From assembly GCF_008124765.1 (NCBI RefSeq), contig NZ_VNHS01000007.1, positions 415,824-479,823 of the forward strand: a DNA stretch of 64,000 bases, in the 5' to 3' direction. This document shows, one piece after another, positions 50,863 through 60,107 of this stretch. A program made the position numbers and the translations under genes. The notes beneath the pieces are model-generated. The model made no database searches. It was given only the letters and a program-made list of their open reading frames with translations, and had not been told where the DNA came from. This DNA is from Paenibacillus methanolicus (GTDB taxonomy: Bacteria > Bacillota > Bacilli > Paenibacillales > Paenibacillaceae). Position 1 is the first letter of the stretch; every line of letters begins with the position of its first letter.

Positions 50863-52137
50863 CTAGCATCGAGCGAGCACCGCCTCGGCGGCGCGCTTGG
50901 CGCTCGCCATTCCCGCGTCGGCCAGCCTTCCTTCCGATCCGACCCAGTCGCCGGCGACGTATAACCCGGACACCTCGGGAACCGCGTGACCGGGAGCTGG
51001 TCCGGCTCCGTTATGGCTTGCCGTTCGCGCATCATGGGCGACGAGGACGTTCGGCGAATAACGGATCGCGACGACTTCGCGCTCCCAGCCGGGTTGCAGG
51101 AGATCCATGAGCCGGGTTAAAGCTTGCTTGTCGGCATCGGGATCGCGCTCCCGATCCCCGCCGTTGTAGCGCATCGCATGCATAACCAGCGCGCCATCGT
51201 CGCTCAAGGAGACGGGACCCGAATGTTTGGAGAAGTAGAAGGGTTCGTCAAGACCGAGCGCGAACAAGCGATCCGGACGAGGCGCGCGCCGGAGCGCGAT
51301 GTCCAGGCAAGCGGCATATAGCGGGCTGGAGACCGATTTCCACTTTCCAAGCGACATCTGCTCGGATCCCCTTACGAGGCGGCACGCTTCCTCGAGTCCC
51401 GCCGCGGCGATGACCGAGGGGACGGGAACGAAGGCGCCGTCCGACAGCTTCAGGCCGTGGACCCGCCCGTCGCGGATCATAATCTCCTCCGCGCCGCACC
51501 CGGAAGCAATCGCGGCTCCGGCTTGGAGCGCCGCCCGGCGCAAATCGTCGACGACGGTTTGCCAGCCGCCTTCGACGTAGCGGACGCCTTGCCCGGCCAG
51601 CTGGCCTTGCTTAATCGCGTAACCGGCGCTCAGACGGCGAATGTCGTCGCAGTAGGACCACTGCCGACACATGGCGTAGAAGAACAAGCGCGCGCGCCCG
51701 AACCGAATATGCTTCTCCGCCCATGCTTGAACGCCGACCGAGCGGATCGGCTCGGTGTCGACATGCCGCAGTCCGGCCATAACGGAGCTCCATTCTTGGT
51801 TCTCCTCCGGAGTTAACCCGGCAGGAACTTCGAGAATCCCGCCTTTCAGAATGCCGATCAAACTCCCCTTCATGGCGTACCCTCCCTCCGGCAGGCAGCC
51901 CAGCTCGTTTAGGATGCGAAGCGCGGCGCCGCCTTCGTACATGGCATGCGGACCTAGATTGAACAGGGCACCGTTCACATTGACCGTTCGGGCTAATCCG
52001 CCCAGCTCGCGTTCCTTCTCGAGGATCAGAACGGATCTCCCCGCTCTGGCCAAATAAACGGCGGCGGTCAATCCCGTCAGCCCGCCGCCGATTACCGCGA
52101 CATCGTATTCGTCCGTAGTCCGCTTCATAACCATCAT
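50863..52137 (-). CDS. FAD-dependent oxidoreductase (phytoene-desaturase-like)
   Basis: A 424-residue flavoprotein. The N-terminal dinucleotide fold is VAVIGGGLTGLTAAVYLARAG; the C-terminal FAD motif is SGLYVAGDWVGSEGRLADAG. It belongs to the amine-oxidase/phytoene desaturase-like superfamily. No carotenoid genes lie nearby, so the substrate is unknown. A TetR-type operator lies 53 bp upstream, matching one before the tetR gene at 52226-52816, so it is probably the main target of that repressor. Confidence 0.85.
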   Translation of the reverse strand: MMVMKRTTDEYDVAVIGGGLTGLTAAVYLARAGRSVLILEKERELGGLARTVNVNGALFNLGPHAMYEGGAALRILNELGCLPEGGYAMKGSLIGILKGGILEVPAGLTPEENQEWSSVMAGLRHVDTEPIRSVGVQAWAEKHIRFGRARLFFYAMCRQWSYCDDIRRLSAGYAIKQGQLAGQGVRYVEGGWQTVVDDLRRAALQAGAAIASGCGAEEIMIRDGRVHGLKLSDGAFVPVPSVIAAAGLEEACRLVRGSEQMSLGKWKSVSSPLYAACLDIALRRAPRPDRLFALGLDEPFYFSKHSGPVSLSDDGALVMHAMRYNGGDRERDPDADKQALTRLMDLLQPGWEREVVAIRYSPNVLVAHDARTASHNGAGPAPGHAVPEVSGLYVAGDWVGSEGRLADAGMASAKRAAEAVLARC

Positions 52138-52190
52138 CCTCTCATTGTGGATCGTCCTTAATGCCGGGTAGGCATCACAGCAAATAGGGA

Positions 52191-52206
52191 GTCAGTGATG
52201 ACTGAC
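52191..52206. promoter_or_regulatory. TetR operator before the FAD oxidoreductase
   Basis: GTCAGTGATGACTGAC, inverted repeat GTCAGT/ACTGAC with four central bases. Confidence 0.8.
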
Positions 52207-52225
52207 ATTTACCTTATAAAAAATG

Positions 52226-52816
52226 CTAGGGGGTCAAAGCCCTAGCGAATAAGCGGACGCTGGCCAACATGTAAGGTTCCAAGGCGATATCCGGGTAGTT
52301 GTCGCCGGCCTCCAGATCATTGAGGAAGGCGCCGAACTGGGACATCATGAACGTGAAAGCCTGCAGGCGAGGGTCGGTTTGGATCAGTTTGCCTCTCTCG
52401 CCCATCGCGATGAAGTAATTCGTGAGGAAATCCAGCAGCTGCAAAGGGTGCTGCCTCGAACGCTCCTTAAAACCAGGCAATTGCGCCTCGTCCTTCATGC
52501 TGATCTGAATCAGCTTCCGGTTCCGGTTCATGACCGCGTGGTAGGTGCGGCAGACGGTAAGCAGATCCGCCTCGAGCTCCCAGACAAGCTTCTCTTGGAA
52601 CAGCGTCCGCATTTCCTCGGCGTAGTGAAACCGGTCGAGCGCGGATTCGAGCAGGTTCTGCTTGCTGCCGAACTGCCGGAACAGCGTCTTCTCGCTTAAC
52701 CCCGCGGCCGCGGCGATTTCTTGCGTCGTGACGCCGTTGTAGCCCTTCTCCGAGATGAGATTGATCGCTGCCCACAAAAGCCTGTCGCTGCTGCTCATCT
52801 TATCGGGATCCATCAT
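52226..52816 (-). CDS. TetR family repressor
   Basis: The start at 52816 (second of the plausible ATGs, after AAAGGA) gives 196 aa. Helix-turn-helix: GYNGVTTQEIAAAAGLSEKT and LFRQFGSKQNLLESAL. The same 16-bp inverted repeat lies before this gene and before the FAD oxidoreductase gene downstream. It should repress both, responding to a ligand that the oxidoreductase converts or is induced by. Confidence 0.92.
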   Translation of the reverse strand: MMDPDKMSSSDRLLWAAINLISEKGYNGVTTQEIAAAAGLSEKTLFRQFGSKQNLLESALDRFHYAEEMRTLFQEKLVWELEADLLTVCRTYHAVMNRNRKLIQISMKDEAQLPGFKERSRQHPLQLLDFLTNYFIAMGERGKLIQTDPRLQAFTFMMSQFGAFLNDLEAGDNYPDIALEPYMLASVRLFARALTP

Positions 52817-52846
52817 GGCATGATCCTTTCGTTGGCACAAAATGTA

Positions 52847-52864
52847 TGTCAGTGGTTACTGACA
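52847..52864. promoter_or_regulatory. TetR operator before its own gene
   Basis: TGTCAGTGGTTACTGACA: GTCAGT/ACTGAC arms identical to the site at 52191-52206, with different central bases. Confidence 0.8.
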
Positions 52865-52961
52865 TCAGGATACATCGCCGTAGACGATACGTCAAGCCTA
52901 ATTCGAGAAGGAGGTGGTGAAGCATAGCCTGCGGATCGGCGCGCGGCGGCCAAAACGCATC

Positions 52962-53024
52962 TTGACGGTCTGCCAAACGTTGTATACATTTGTATACGAG
53001 AAGCGGTTGTATACAAATGTATAC
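52962..53024. promoter_or_regulatory. Promoter with two 16-bp GTATAC palindromes before the ABC exporter
   Basis: TTGACG (52962), 17-bp spacer, TACATT (52985). GTATACATTTGTATAC (52982-52997) overlaps the -10, and its exact inverse GTATACAAATGTATAC lies at 53009-53024. Each half is itself a GTATAC dyad, and together they could form a 16-bp stem. This is likely the operator of a repressor not encoded next to it. Confidence 0.7.
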
Positions 53025-53101
53025 GAATGTGGGCGAGCGTACAACACGATGACAAAGAACCGCGACAGGCGAATCAATGACAAGGAAGGCGGTGGTACGT
53101 C

Positions 53102-54856
53102 TTGCAATCAACCGGATTATTAAAGCCTTATTTCGCGCGGACGTGGCCTATTTATCTGGGGGCGTTCGCGCTTCATGCCACGGCTAGCGTCGTGTATGCT
53201 TACTTCCCGAACTTGCTCGGCTTCTTCACGGATCAATTGCAGGCAGGCGATTTGTTGCGAAGCGACGTTGCGCGCTACAGCCTGCTGCTGCTGACGGTCG
53301 GCGCGGGCCATGCGCTGCTCGGCGGGTACGGCCAATATTTGATTATGTACGCCGGTCGACTGTTCGACTATCTGACCAGACGACGGCTATATACCCACTT
53401 TACGGCGCTCAGCGAGCACTACTATTCCCGGAATGGCACGGGCAAGCTGCTCAGCACGTTCATGAACGACGTGACGGGCGTACGGGAATCGCTGTCCATG
53501 GGCATTAATCAGCTTGCGATGGCTTCGCTGCTCGTCGTCTCCTGCCTCGGTGCGATGGCGCTCAGCGATATCCCTCTGTATTTGATCGCGGCATCCGTGG
53601 CGCCTTTATTGTTCATTCCGTGGATCGTGATGCGCTTCGGACCGGTCATCCGCGGAAGGTCGCATCAGGTACAGGAATCGCTGGCCGCGATGACGGCGTC
53701 GGCCGAGGAGCAGTTCGGCGGCATTCTGGTGACGAAGACGTTCGCGGTCGAGCCGATCATGATCGAGCGGTTCGGCGCCGACGTCGACCGGATCCGCGAT
53801 CACCAGCTGTCGCTCGTGCGGGTGTCCTCGCTCTTCCAGGCGCTCATTCCGTTCCTCGGCTCGATGTCGCTGATCGCGTCGCTCGCGCTCGGCGGCTATC
53901 TGGCCTTGGCCGGCACGATCTCGCTTGGCGATTTCGTCGCGCTCACGCTGTATGTCCGGATGCTGATGAATCCGCTGCAGCAGCTGGGCAACGTCATCAA
54001 TACGCTGCAGCGCTCGCGCGCGTCGCTCGAGCGGTTGAACGGACTGATGGCGGTACGGCCGGACATCGTCGAGGCCGAGGACGCCGTGCCGGCGCGGCTC
54101 GATCAGGAGGCGATCCGGCTACGCGATCTGACTTTCTCGTATCCGGGCGCGCCCGAGCCGGCGCTCGCGAACCTCGATCTGGTCATCGAGCCCGGCATGA
54201 CGCTCGGTATCGTCGGGCGGACGGGCAGCGGCAAGACGACGCTCGCCAAGCTGCTGCTGCGCGCGTACGAGGCGCCGGCCGGCTCGATCCGGATCGGCGG
54301 GACGGACATCCGCGACATTCGGCTGGATAGCCTGCGGGGACAGATCGGGTACGTGCCGCAGGACGGGTTTCTGTTCAGCGCGACGATTCGCGACAATATC
54401 GTCTTCGGCAAGCGGGACGCCGGGCAGACGGAAGTGGAGGCGGCGGCCAAGCAGGCGCGCGTCTACGACAATATCGTCGCGTTCCCGGACGGGTTCGAGA
54501 CGAAGCTCGGCGAGCGGGGCATTACGCTGTCCGGCGGGCAGCGCCAGCGGGCGAGTCTCGCGCGCGGCTTGCTGAAGCAAGCGCCGCTGCTCATTCTGGA
54601 CGATAGCGTCAGCGCCGTGGACGCCGTTACCGAGACGGAGATCGTGGCCGCGCTCCAAGAGGAGAGGCGCGAGAAGACGACGATCATCATCGCGCACCGG
54701 ATCAGCGCCTTGAAGCACGCGAATCTCATCATCGTGCTGGACGGCGGCCGGATCGCGCAGCGCGGGACGCATGAGCAGCTGATCGCGGAGCCGGGGCTGT
54801 ATGCCGAACTTTACGCGATTCAAGAGGAGGGTGGACAGCATGCCGCAAGCCGTTAA
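53102..54856 (+). CDS. ABC exporter half-transporter 1 (BmrC/YheI-like)
   Basis: A 584-residue membrane-ATPase fusion; TTG start (53102) after GGCGGTGG. Six-helix membrane domain, then an ATPase with Walker A GRTGSGKTT near 372, signature LSGGQRQRASLARG and Walker B LLILDDSVSAVD. Aspartate stands at the position of the catalytic glutamate, as in BmrC-type subunits with one degenerate site. It overlaps the next half-transporter by 17 bases, so the two form a heterodimer. Probably multidrug or lipid export. Confidence 0.9.
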   Translation: MQSTGLLKPYFARTWPIYLGAFALHATASVVYAYFPNLLGFFTDQLQAGDLLRSDVARYSLLLLTVGAGHALLGGYGQYLIMYAGRLFDYLTRRRLYTHFTALSEHYYSRNGTGKLLSTFMNDVTGVRESLSMGINQLAMASLLVVSCLGAMALSDIPLYLIAASVAPLLFIPWIVMRFGPVIRGRSHQVQESLAAMTASAEEQFGGILVTKTFAVEPIMIERFGADVDRIRDHQLSLVRVSSLFQALIPFLGSMSLIASLALGGYLALAGTISLGDFVALTLYVRMLMNPLQQLGNVINTLQRSRASLERLNGLMAVRPDIVEAEDAVPARLDQEAIRLRDLTFSYPGAPEPALANLDLVIEPGMTLGIVGRTGSGKTTLAKLLLRAYEAPAGSIRIGGTDIRDIRLDSLRGQIGYVPQDGFLFSATIRDNIVFGKRDAGQTEVEAAAKQARVYDNIVAFPDGFETKLGERGITLSGGQRQRASLARGLLKQAPLLILDDSVSAVDAVTETEIVAALQEERREKTTIIIAHRISALKHANLIIVLDGGRIAQRGTHEQLIAEPGLYAELYAIQEEGGQHAASR

Positions 54857-56696
54857 TCAAGCGCGGACGGAGCAAGGCGGGGAGCCGAGCGGCGGCCTGG
54901 AACGGAAGCCGAAGCCTCGTTACCGGTCCGCCTTTCGGATACTGGGCGGCTATATCGAACCGCACCGCCGAACGTTCGCGCTCGTCGTGCTGTGTACCGT
55001 CCTCGCCATTGCGGCCGAGCTGTTCCAGCCGTATTTGGTCAAGGTCGCGATCGACGATCATCTGATGGCCGGGGACGGCGGGTACGGGAGCATCGCGGCG
55101 ATCTGCTTCGTTTACCTCGGCCTGTCGCTGGCGGAGCTGGTCTTCACGTATATCCAGAACAACCTCTTGCAGCATGCGGGCCAGAGCATCGTCGCCCGGA
55201 TTCGCAAGCAGCTTTTCGCGCACATGACGAAGCTGTCGATGTCCTACTTCGACAAGACGCCGAGCGGCAGCCTCATTACGCACGTGTCGAGCGATACCGA
55301 AGCGGTGAACCAGTTCTTCGGCCAGGTGCTGCTGACGCTGCTGCGCGACGGCTTGACGCTCGTCTTCATCCTCGTCATGATGTTCCAGCTCGACGCGACG
55401 CTCGGCGTCTATTGCCTCGTGCTGCTGCCGGTCATCGCCTGCATCGCGATCGCGTTCCGTTCCTACATGCGGGCGACGTACCAGCTGGCGCGCACGCGCT
55501 TGTCGCGCCTGGTCGCCTTCGTGGCCGAGAATTTGGCCGGCATGAGCCTCATCCAAGCCTTCCAGCAGCAGCATGCGCAAGGGGAGCGATTCCAGGAGCA
55601 GAACACGTCGTATTTCCAAGCGAACGTCCGCGAAATCCGCACGATGGTGCTCTTCAACCGGACGTTCGATCTGCTCAGCAACCTGGTCATCGCGTTCGTC
55701 GTCTGGGTCGGCGGCAAGGCGGTGCTCGGCGCATCGCTCGAATTCGGCGTCCTGTACGCGTTCATCACGTACATCCGCCAGTTCTTCCAGCCGATCAACG
55801 CGATCACGCAGCAGTGGAACACGCTCCAGTCGGCGACCGTCGCGGTCAACCGGATCTGGAGCGTGCTGGATACCGAGCCCGAGATCGAGGATCGGCCGCA
55901 GGCGGTACGGATCGAGCGGGAGTCGGTCGCGGGCCGCATCGATTTCGACCGGATCACGTTCGGCTACGAAGGCGCGGAACCGATCTTCCGCGAGCTCGAC
56001 CTGCGCATTCGTCCGGGCGAGCTGATCGGCGTCGTCGGCACGACCGGCGCGGGCAAAAGCTCGCTCATGAGCCTGCTCGCCCGGTTCTACGACGTCCAAG
56101 CGGGCGCCGTCCGGATCGATGGCCGCGATATTCGGGATATGGCGCAGGCGGACCTGCACCGGATCGTCGGCTTGGTGCAGCAGGAGCCGTATTTGTACGC
56201 GGGCAGCATGATCGACAACGTCCGCATGTTCGATGCGTCGATCTCGCGCGAGGAGGTGATCCGCGCATGCGAGCTGGTCGGCGCCGATCAGCTAATTCAG
56301 CGGATGGAGGGCGGTTACGATGCCCGGTTGTCCGAGCGCGGCAGCGGCTTGTCGGCCGGCGAGCGGCAGCTGCTGTCGTTCGCGCGGATTATCGTCTTCC
56401 GACCGCGAATTCTCATTCTGGACGAGGCGACCGCCAATCTCGATTCGCGGACGGAGCAGCTCATCCAGCAGGCGCTCGAAGTGGTGTCGGAAGGACGGAC
56501 GACGATCGTCATCGCGCACCGGCTGTCGACGATCATGAACGCCGATCGGATTCTCGTCCTCAGCCGGGGAGAGATCGTCGAATCGGGCACGCATGCGGAG
56601 CTCATGGCGCGGAAGGGGTACTACGAAGAATTGGTCCGGCACGCGCACGGAGAACCGGAGCTGGTGACTGCGCTTTATGGAGCGGGCCGCAACTAG
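54840..56696 (+). CDS. ABC exporter half-transporter 2 (BmrD/YheH-like)
   Basis: The start ATG 54840 follows GAGGAGGG (618 aa). Pro/Arg-rich cytoplasmic N terminus, six membrane helices, ATPase with Walker A GTTGAGKSS, signature LSAGERQLLSFARI and Walker B ILILDEATANLDS, which keeps the catalytic glutamate. With half-transporter 1 it makes an asymmetric pair: one complete and one degenerate ATP site, the arrangement known for BmrCD/YheIH and LmrCD. Confidence 0.92.
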   Translation: MPQAVNQARTEQGGEPSGGLERKPKPRYRSAFRILGGYIEPHRRTFALVVLCTVLAIAAELFQPYLVKVAIDDHLMAGDGGYGSIAAICFVYLGLSLAELVFTYIQNNLLQHAGQSIVARIRKQLFAHMTKLSMSYFDKTPSGSLITHVSSDTEAVNQFFGQVLLTLLRDGLTLVFILVMMFQLDATLGVYCLVLLPVIACIAIAFRSYMRATYQLARTRLSRLVAFVAENLAGMSLIQAFQQQHAQGERFQEQNTSYFQANVREIRTMVLFNRTFDLLSNLVIAFVVWVGGKAVLGASLEFGVLYAFITYIRQFFQPINAITQQWNTLQSATVAVNRIWSVLDTEPEIEDRPQAVRIERESVAGRIDFDRITFGYEGAEPIFRELDLRIRPGELIGVVGTTGAGKSSLMSLLARFYDVQAGAVRIDGRDIRDMAQADLHRIVGLVQQEPYLYAGSMIDNVRMFDASISREEVIRACELVGADQLIQRMEGGYDARLSERGSGLSAGERQLLSFARIIVFRPRILILDEATANLDSRTEQLIQQALEVVSEGRTTIVIAHRLSTIMNADRILVLSRGEIVESGTHAELMARKGYYEELVRHAHGEPELVTALYGAGRN

Positions 56697-56759
56697 TTAT
56701 ATTCCTTGCCGTGCCGCCGATTAAGCGACGCTAGCGCTCAAATCGAAGGAGGCATGCAA

Positions 56760-57134
56760 ATGGCCATCAAAAAGCACGGAGCGCTGCGGAAATCCGGGAA
56801 AAGCACCGTGAAACCGAAACAACAGCGTCATGTCCATGAGTTTGAAGGGAGCACGCAGTTGGCGGAGGAGGGAGATGACCGGCACAATCATCGGTTTGCC
56901 GGCATAACGGGCCAAGCGATCAAGTCGGGCAGCAGCCATATTCATGAAATCGATCTAACGCATACCGACTTTCTGGATCACTTTCATAATCTGAAAAAAA
57001 TAAGAACCGGACCGGCGATTCCGGTGGGCAACGGCAAGCACGTGCATTTCGTTACCGGACAAACGACGTTGAATGATGGCCACGTGCATCGGTTCAATTT
57101 TGCCACGTTGATCGATTCGCCGCTTAAACCATGA
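56760..57134 (+). CDS. ymaF: YmaF family histidine-rich protein
   Basis: ATG 56760, seven bases after AAGGAGG (124 aa). After a basic tail the protein is a series of His-containing repeats: HVHEFEG, RHNHRFAG, SHIHEI, GKHVHFVTG, GHVHRF. This matches B. subtilis YmaF, whose function is not known. The paired histidines suggest metal binding (inference). It follows the ABC exporter by 63 bp, with its own ribosome site and a strong terminator behind it. Confidence 0.88.
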   Translation: MAIKKHGALRKSGKSTVKPKQQRHVHEFEGSTQLAEEGDDRHNHRFAGITGQAIKSGSSHIHEIDLTHTDFLDHFHNLKKIRTGPAIPVGNGKHVHFVTGQTTLNDGHVHRFNFATLIDSPLKP

Positions 57135-57160
57135 ACACGGCATTCATAATCTGAACGTAA

Positions 57161-57204
57161 AAAGACGCTCCCTATTCGCCGAAGGCGGCAAAGGGAGCGT
57201 CTTT
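57161..57204. terminator. Bidirectional terminator
   Basis: AAAGACGCTCCCT pairs with AGGGAGCGTCTTT, flanked by T- and A-runs, between convergent genes. Confidence 0.9.
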
Positions 57205-57222
57205 CTTCTTATCGTCTCCGAA

Positions 57223-59307
57223 TTAGGCGAGCAGAAGCGTATACAGAATGGCCGCCAGTTCCTGGCGATTCAGCGCGCGCTTGGCATTGAACTGATAGAC
57301 CCCGTTCTCCGTCGTGACCTCCGGGCCGTGAAGCCCCAGCTGGATCGTCCGCCGGATCGCTTCGACGGCCCACTTCCCGGTATCCGGCGCGAGCTTGATC
57401 GCGGCGTCGCCCGGCTCCTTGTAGCCGGATAGCTCGAGCAGACGGCTGACGATGACGGCCGCTTCCTCGCGCTTGATCGCCCGTTCCGGCTCGAACTGCT
57501 TCAGGCTGTTGCCCGTGACCAGCCCCAGCTCGGCGGCGCCTTGAATTTCGGCTTCATACGGATTGCCGGCCGTGTCGGCGAAGATCGAAGCATTGGCGGA
57601 AGGGGGCAAGGTGAATCGCTTCATGACCGCATGGACGAACTCGGCGCGGCTGACGGACGCCGTCGGGTTGAAGGAAGACCCGTTCTCCCACTGCCCAAGC
57701 GACTGCAGCGCGAGAATCGGCTCCGCGTACGGATGGCCGGCCGGCACGTCCGAATATCCCGACGATTCCGGCAGTTTCGTCATATAGCTGCCGAAATTGT
57801 TGTATTTGGCGTACGTCACCTGTCCGTCTGCCCCGAGCTTGAACGCCATCGGCACGCCTTTCTCATCGAGGAACAGCAGCTCGTCGACCTGCTTCAGCGT
57901 CTGCTTGCCGCCGATCGCGTCCTTCACCGCCAGCGTCCCGTCGCCGGCAACCTTGACGTGCGTCAGCAGCGCGCCGATCCGCAAATCCGTGTAGATGCCT
58001 TCGAATTTGCCGAGCGCCGAGGCCGATTGCGGCTTGAAGCCGGTCACGCCGTACGTATCTTTGGCGCCCGCGAAATAATGATCCATGAACGCCTTGTACA
58101 GGTCGTCGCGAATGTCGCCGTTCGCGTTGTACGTGATGAATACGCCGGTCTTCTGATCCGGCAGCAGCCAGACGAGCGAACTGAAGCCGTCTATGTCCCC
58201 GCCCTTGACGATCACATGCTGACCGTTCGTGCCGCCGGGCACGGACGGCGCCTCGAATCCGTAGGTCGTATCGGGCACCTGCTTATGAATCGAGCTGCGG
58301 TAGACGGACATCGCTTGGATGGAAGCCGGGGTCAAAATGACGGTGCCGTCCGGCGCCTTGCCGCTGGTCAGGAAAGCGTTCATGAACTTGCACATGTCCG
58401 ACGCGGTCGACAGCATACTGCCCTCCGGAATCTCTCTGGGCGACAGATACAGGAGCGGAAGCTGCTTGCCTTCGGCGTCATAGGCGGATGCTAGACGCTC
58501 CTCCAGCTCTTTCGGCTGGACGAAGCTGGACGAGGTCATGCCGAGCGGTTTGAAAATATGCCGCTGCATATACGTCTCGAACGGCTCGCCGCTCACTTTC
58601 TCGACGATATACCCTTGCAGACTTGACGCGAAATTGTCGTACATGTAGGACGTGCCGGGCTCGCGGACGACGGGCGGGAAGACGAGCTTGACCTGCTCTT
58701 CGAGCGTCCGGGGTTTGACCGTGGGGTCGCGCAGGATGTTGTCCGCGGTCGGCTCGCGCACCTCGAAGCCGGTCGTGTGCGTGAGCAGCATCTCGATCGT
58801 CACCGGCTTGCCGAACGGATTGACGACCTTGTAGCCGCCGAGGTGCTTCTCGATATTGTCCTGCAGCGAGATTTTGCCTTGTTCGACGAGCTGCATGACG
58901 GCGGTCGCGGTGAAAATCTTGGACACCGAAGCAATCCGGAAGACGGTCTTCTCCGGGTCGACCTTGGTGTTGGTCGCTTTATCGGCGATGCCGTAGCCTT
59001 TGCTGGCGAGCAGCTTGCCGTCCTTGACGATGCTCACAGCTGCGCCGCTTGCTTTGGCTTTCACGCTCGCTTGGGCGAAGAAGGCGTCGAGGAAGGCTTC
59101 GACTTCCTTGGCGTCCTTCGGGCCGGCGCTCGTGGGCGCGGCCGCGGCGGAATCGGCGGATGCGGCAAGCGGGGAAGCGGCAGGGGCTGTCAGCCCGGCG
59201 GCTGGCGCGGCGGATGCGGCAAGCGCGCCGGCTTCCAATGATAACGTAACGATGAGAGCGGCGGTTAACAGACGGACGGAACGACGGCGGCGGTGGGATG
59301 CGGACAT
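57223..59307 (-). CDS. Cell-surface serine hydrolase (beta-lactamase fold) with SLH repeats
   Basis: A 694-residue exported protein. A signal peptide (RLLTAALIVTLSLEAGALAA) and an Ala/Ser/Pro linker lead to a class-C beta-lactamase/penicillin-binding-like domain with the S-x-x-K motif ASVSK near residue 127, Y-x-N-type YDNF near 225, and KGGDIDG in place of the third KTG-like motif. A middle domain of about 100 residues follows. Three S-layer-homology repeats fill roughly 515-694 (YSDVPAGHPYAEPI, FADTAGNPYEAEI, WAVEAIRRTIQLGL). The SLH repeats should anchor it to the cell wall. It is probably a peptidase or esterase rather than a resistance enzyme. Confidence 0.88.
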   Translation of the reverse strand: MSASHRRRRSVRLLTAALIVTLSLEAGALAASAAPAAGLTAPAASPLAASADSAAAAPTSAGPKDAKEVEAFLDAFFAQASVKAKASGAAVSIVKDGKLLASKGYGIADKATNTKVDPEKTVFRIASVSKIFTATAVMQLVEQGKISLQDNIEKHLGGYKVVNPFGKPVTIEMLLTHTTGFEVREPTADNILRDPTVKPRTLEEQVKLVFPPVVREPGTSYMYDNFASSLQGYIVEKVSGEPFETYMQRHIFKPLGMTSSSFVQPKELEERLASAYDAEGKQLPLLYLSPREIPEGSMLSTASDMCKFMNAFLTSGKAPDGTVILTPASIQAMSVYRSSIHKQVPDTTYGFEAPSVPGGTNGQHVIVKGGDIDGFSSLVWLLPDQKTGVFITYNANGDIRDDLYKAFMDHYFAGAKDTYGVTGFKPQSASALGKFEGIYTDLRIGALLTHVKVAGDGTLAVKDAIGGKQTLKQVDELLFLDEKGVPMAFKLGADGQVTYAKYNNFGSYMTKLPESSGYSDVPAGHPYAEPILALQSLGQWENGSSFNPTASVSRAEFVHAVMKRFTLPPSANASIFADTAGNPYEAEIQGAAELGLVTGNSLKQFEPERAIKREEAAVIVSRLLELSGYKEPGDAAIKLAPDTGKWAVEAIRRTIQLGLHGPEVTTENGVYQFNAKRALNRQELAAILYTLLLA

Positions 59308-59741
59308 GGTTGAATCCTCCTAACAGATGGTTGGTTTCGACGGGACATCATCTATCGTTGCAGACGGATGTTTCAACATATAGGAACGTATACGTTTCAC
59401 GCTTATACTTCGGCCTATATGTCTCCAGAATGAAACGCGCCGCACCGCTAATCGCAGGCAACAGCCGTTTCACCTTGTCTAGCACAACCACATTTTACGG
59501 AACCTTCCTAGCGTTGTAACCCGTCTCGGGACTGATATTGGGAATATGTGGGTGTCTAGTGACGAATGAGTCAAGTACCGGTTATGCAGAAAAAGGCTTT
59601 CTCCTTCTTCATCCTCGGATGTCGAAGTGGAAAGCCTTTGCTGTCGGAATATAAGAATCTATTAGTTTCACGCTTATAAACATTTTGTATCGCTGAAAGC
59701 TGCATTCCCAAGCTTCGGATTGGGAACGCAAACCAATCCGC
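59308..59741. other. Intergenic region with a repeated 14-mer and hairpins
   Basis: No gene is seen. GTTTCACGCTTATA occurs exactly at 59394-59407 and 59665-59678. The first copy lies in the loop of a 9-bp stem ACATATAGG (59376-59384)/CCTATATGT (59414-59422). The minus-strand terminator at 59592-59639 lies between the copies. Confidence 0.6.
59592..59639 (-). terminator. Minus-strand terminator of the Dabb gene
   Basis: AAAGGCTTTC/GAAAGCCTTT with inner CTTC/GAAG and ATCC/GGAT stems; on the minus strand it is followed by TTTTT. Confidence 0.8.
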
Positions 59742-60035
59742 TTAAATTTCGATATCGACGCCAATGCTGTCGAGTCGGCCGGATTCGCGGATGAAGGCGG
59801 CGACGGCTTGGTGATCTTCATTGGCCGTATACGCGTCGAGCGCCAGTTGGTTCTCGAAGCGGACCTGAAGGATGACTTGGAACTCTTTGCTCTTCTCGGC
59901 GATATTCAGTCCGGCTTGGATTTCCACGATGCCGGTCAACGTTTGCTCCAGCGCTTTGAATCGGCGGATAACCTCCTGCAGCTGCTCTTGCGTGGTCGTG
60001 TCGGCGAATTTGAGTAGGACGGTACGTTGAATCAT
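59742..60035 (-). CDS. Dabb (stress-responsive A/B barrel) domain protein
   Basis: A 97-residue single-domain protein: RTVLLKFADTTTQEQLQEVI, FQVILQVRFENQLALDAYTA and HQAVAAFIRE are the hallmarks of Dabb proteins, which form dimeric ferredoxin-like barrels. Function is usually unknown; some act on polyketides or in salt stress. It lies 72 bp downstream of the isochorismatase-like gene on the same strand, so both may be co-transcribed. ATG start after GGAGG (rc of GCCTCC). Confidence 0.87.
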   Translation of the reverse strand: MIQRTVLLKFADTTTQEQLQEVIRRFKALEQTLTGIVEIQAGLNIAEKSKEFQVILQVRFENQLALDAYTANEDHQAVAAFIRESGRLDSIGVDIEI

Positions 60036-60107
60036 GAAGGTAGCCTCCGTTTTTGTCTATCATTCTACAGGCGAATGCCCGCAAGATCAATGATAGAACG
60101 GTGAACC

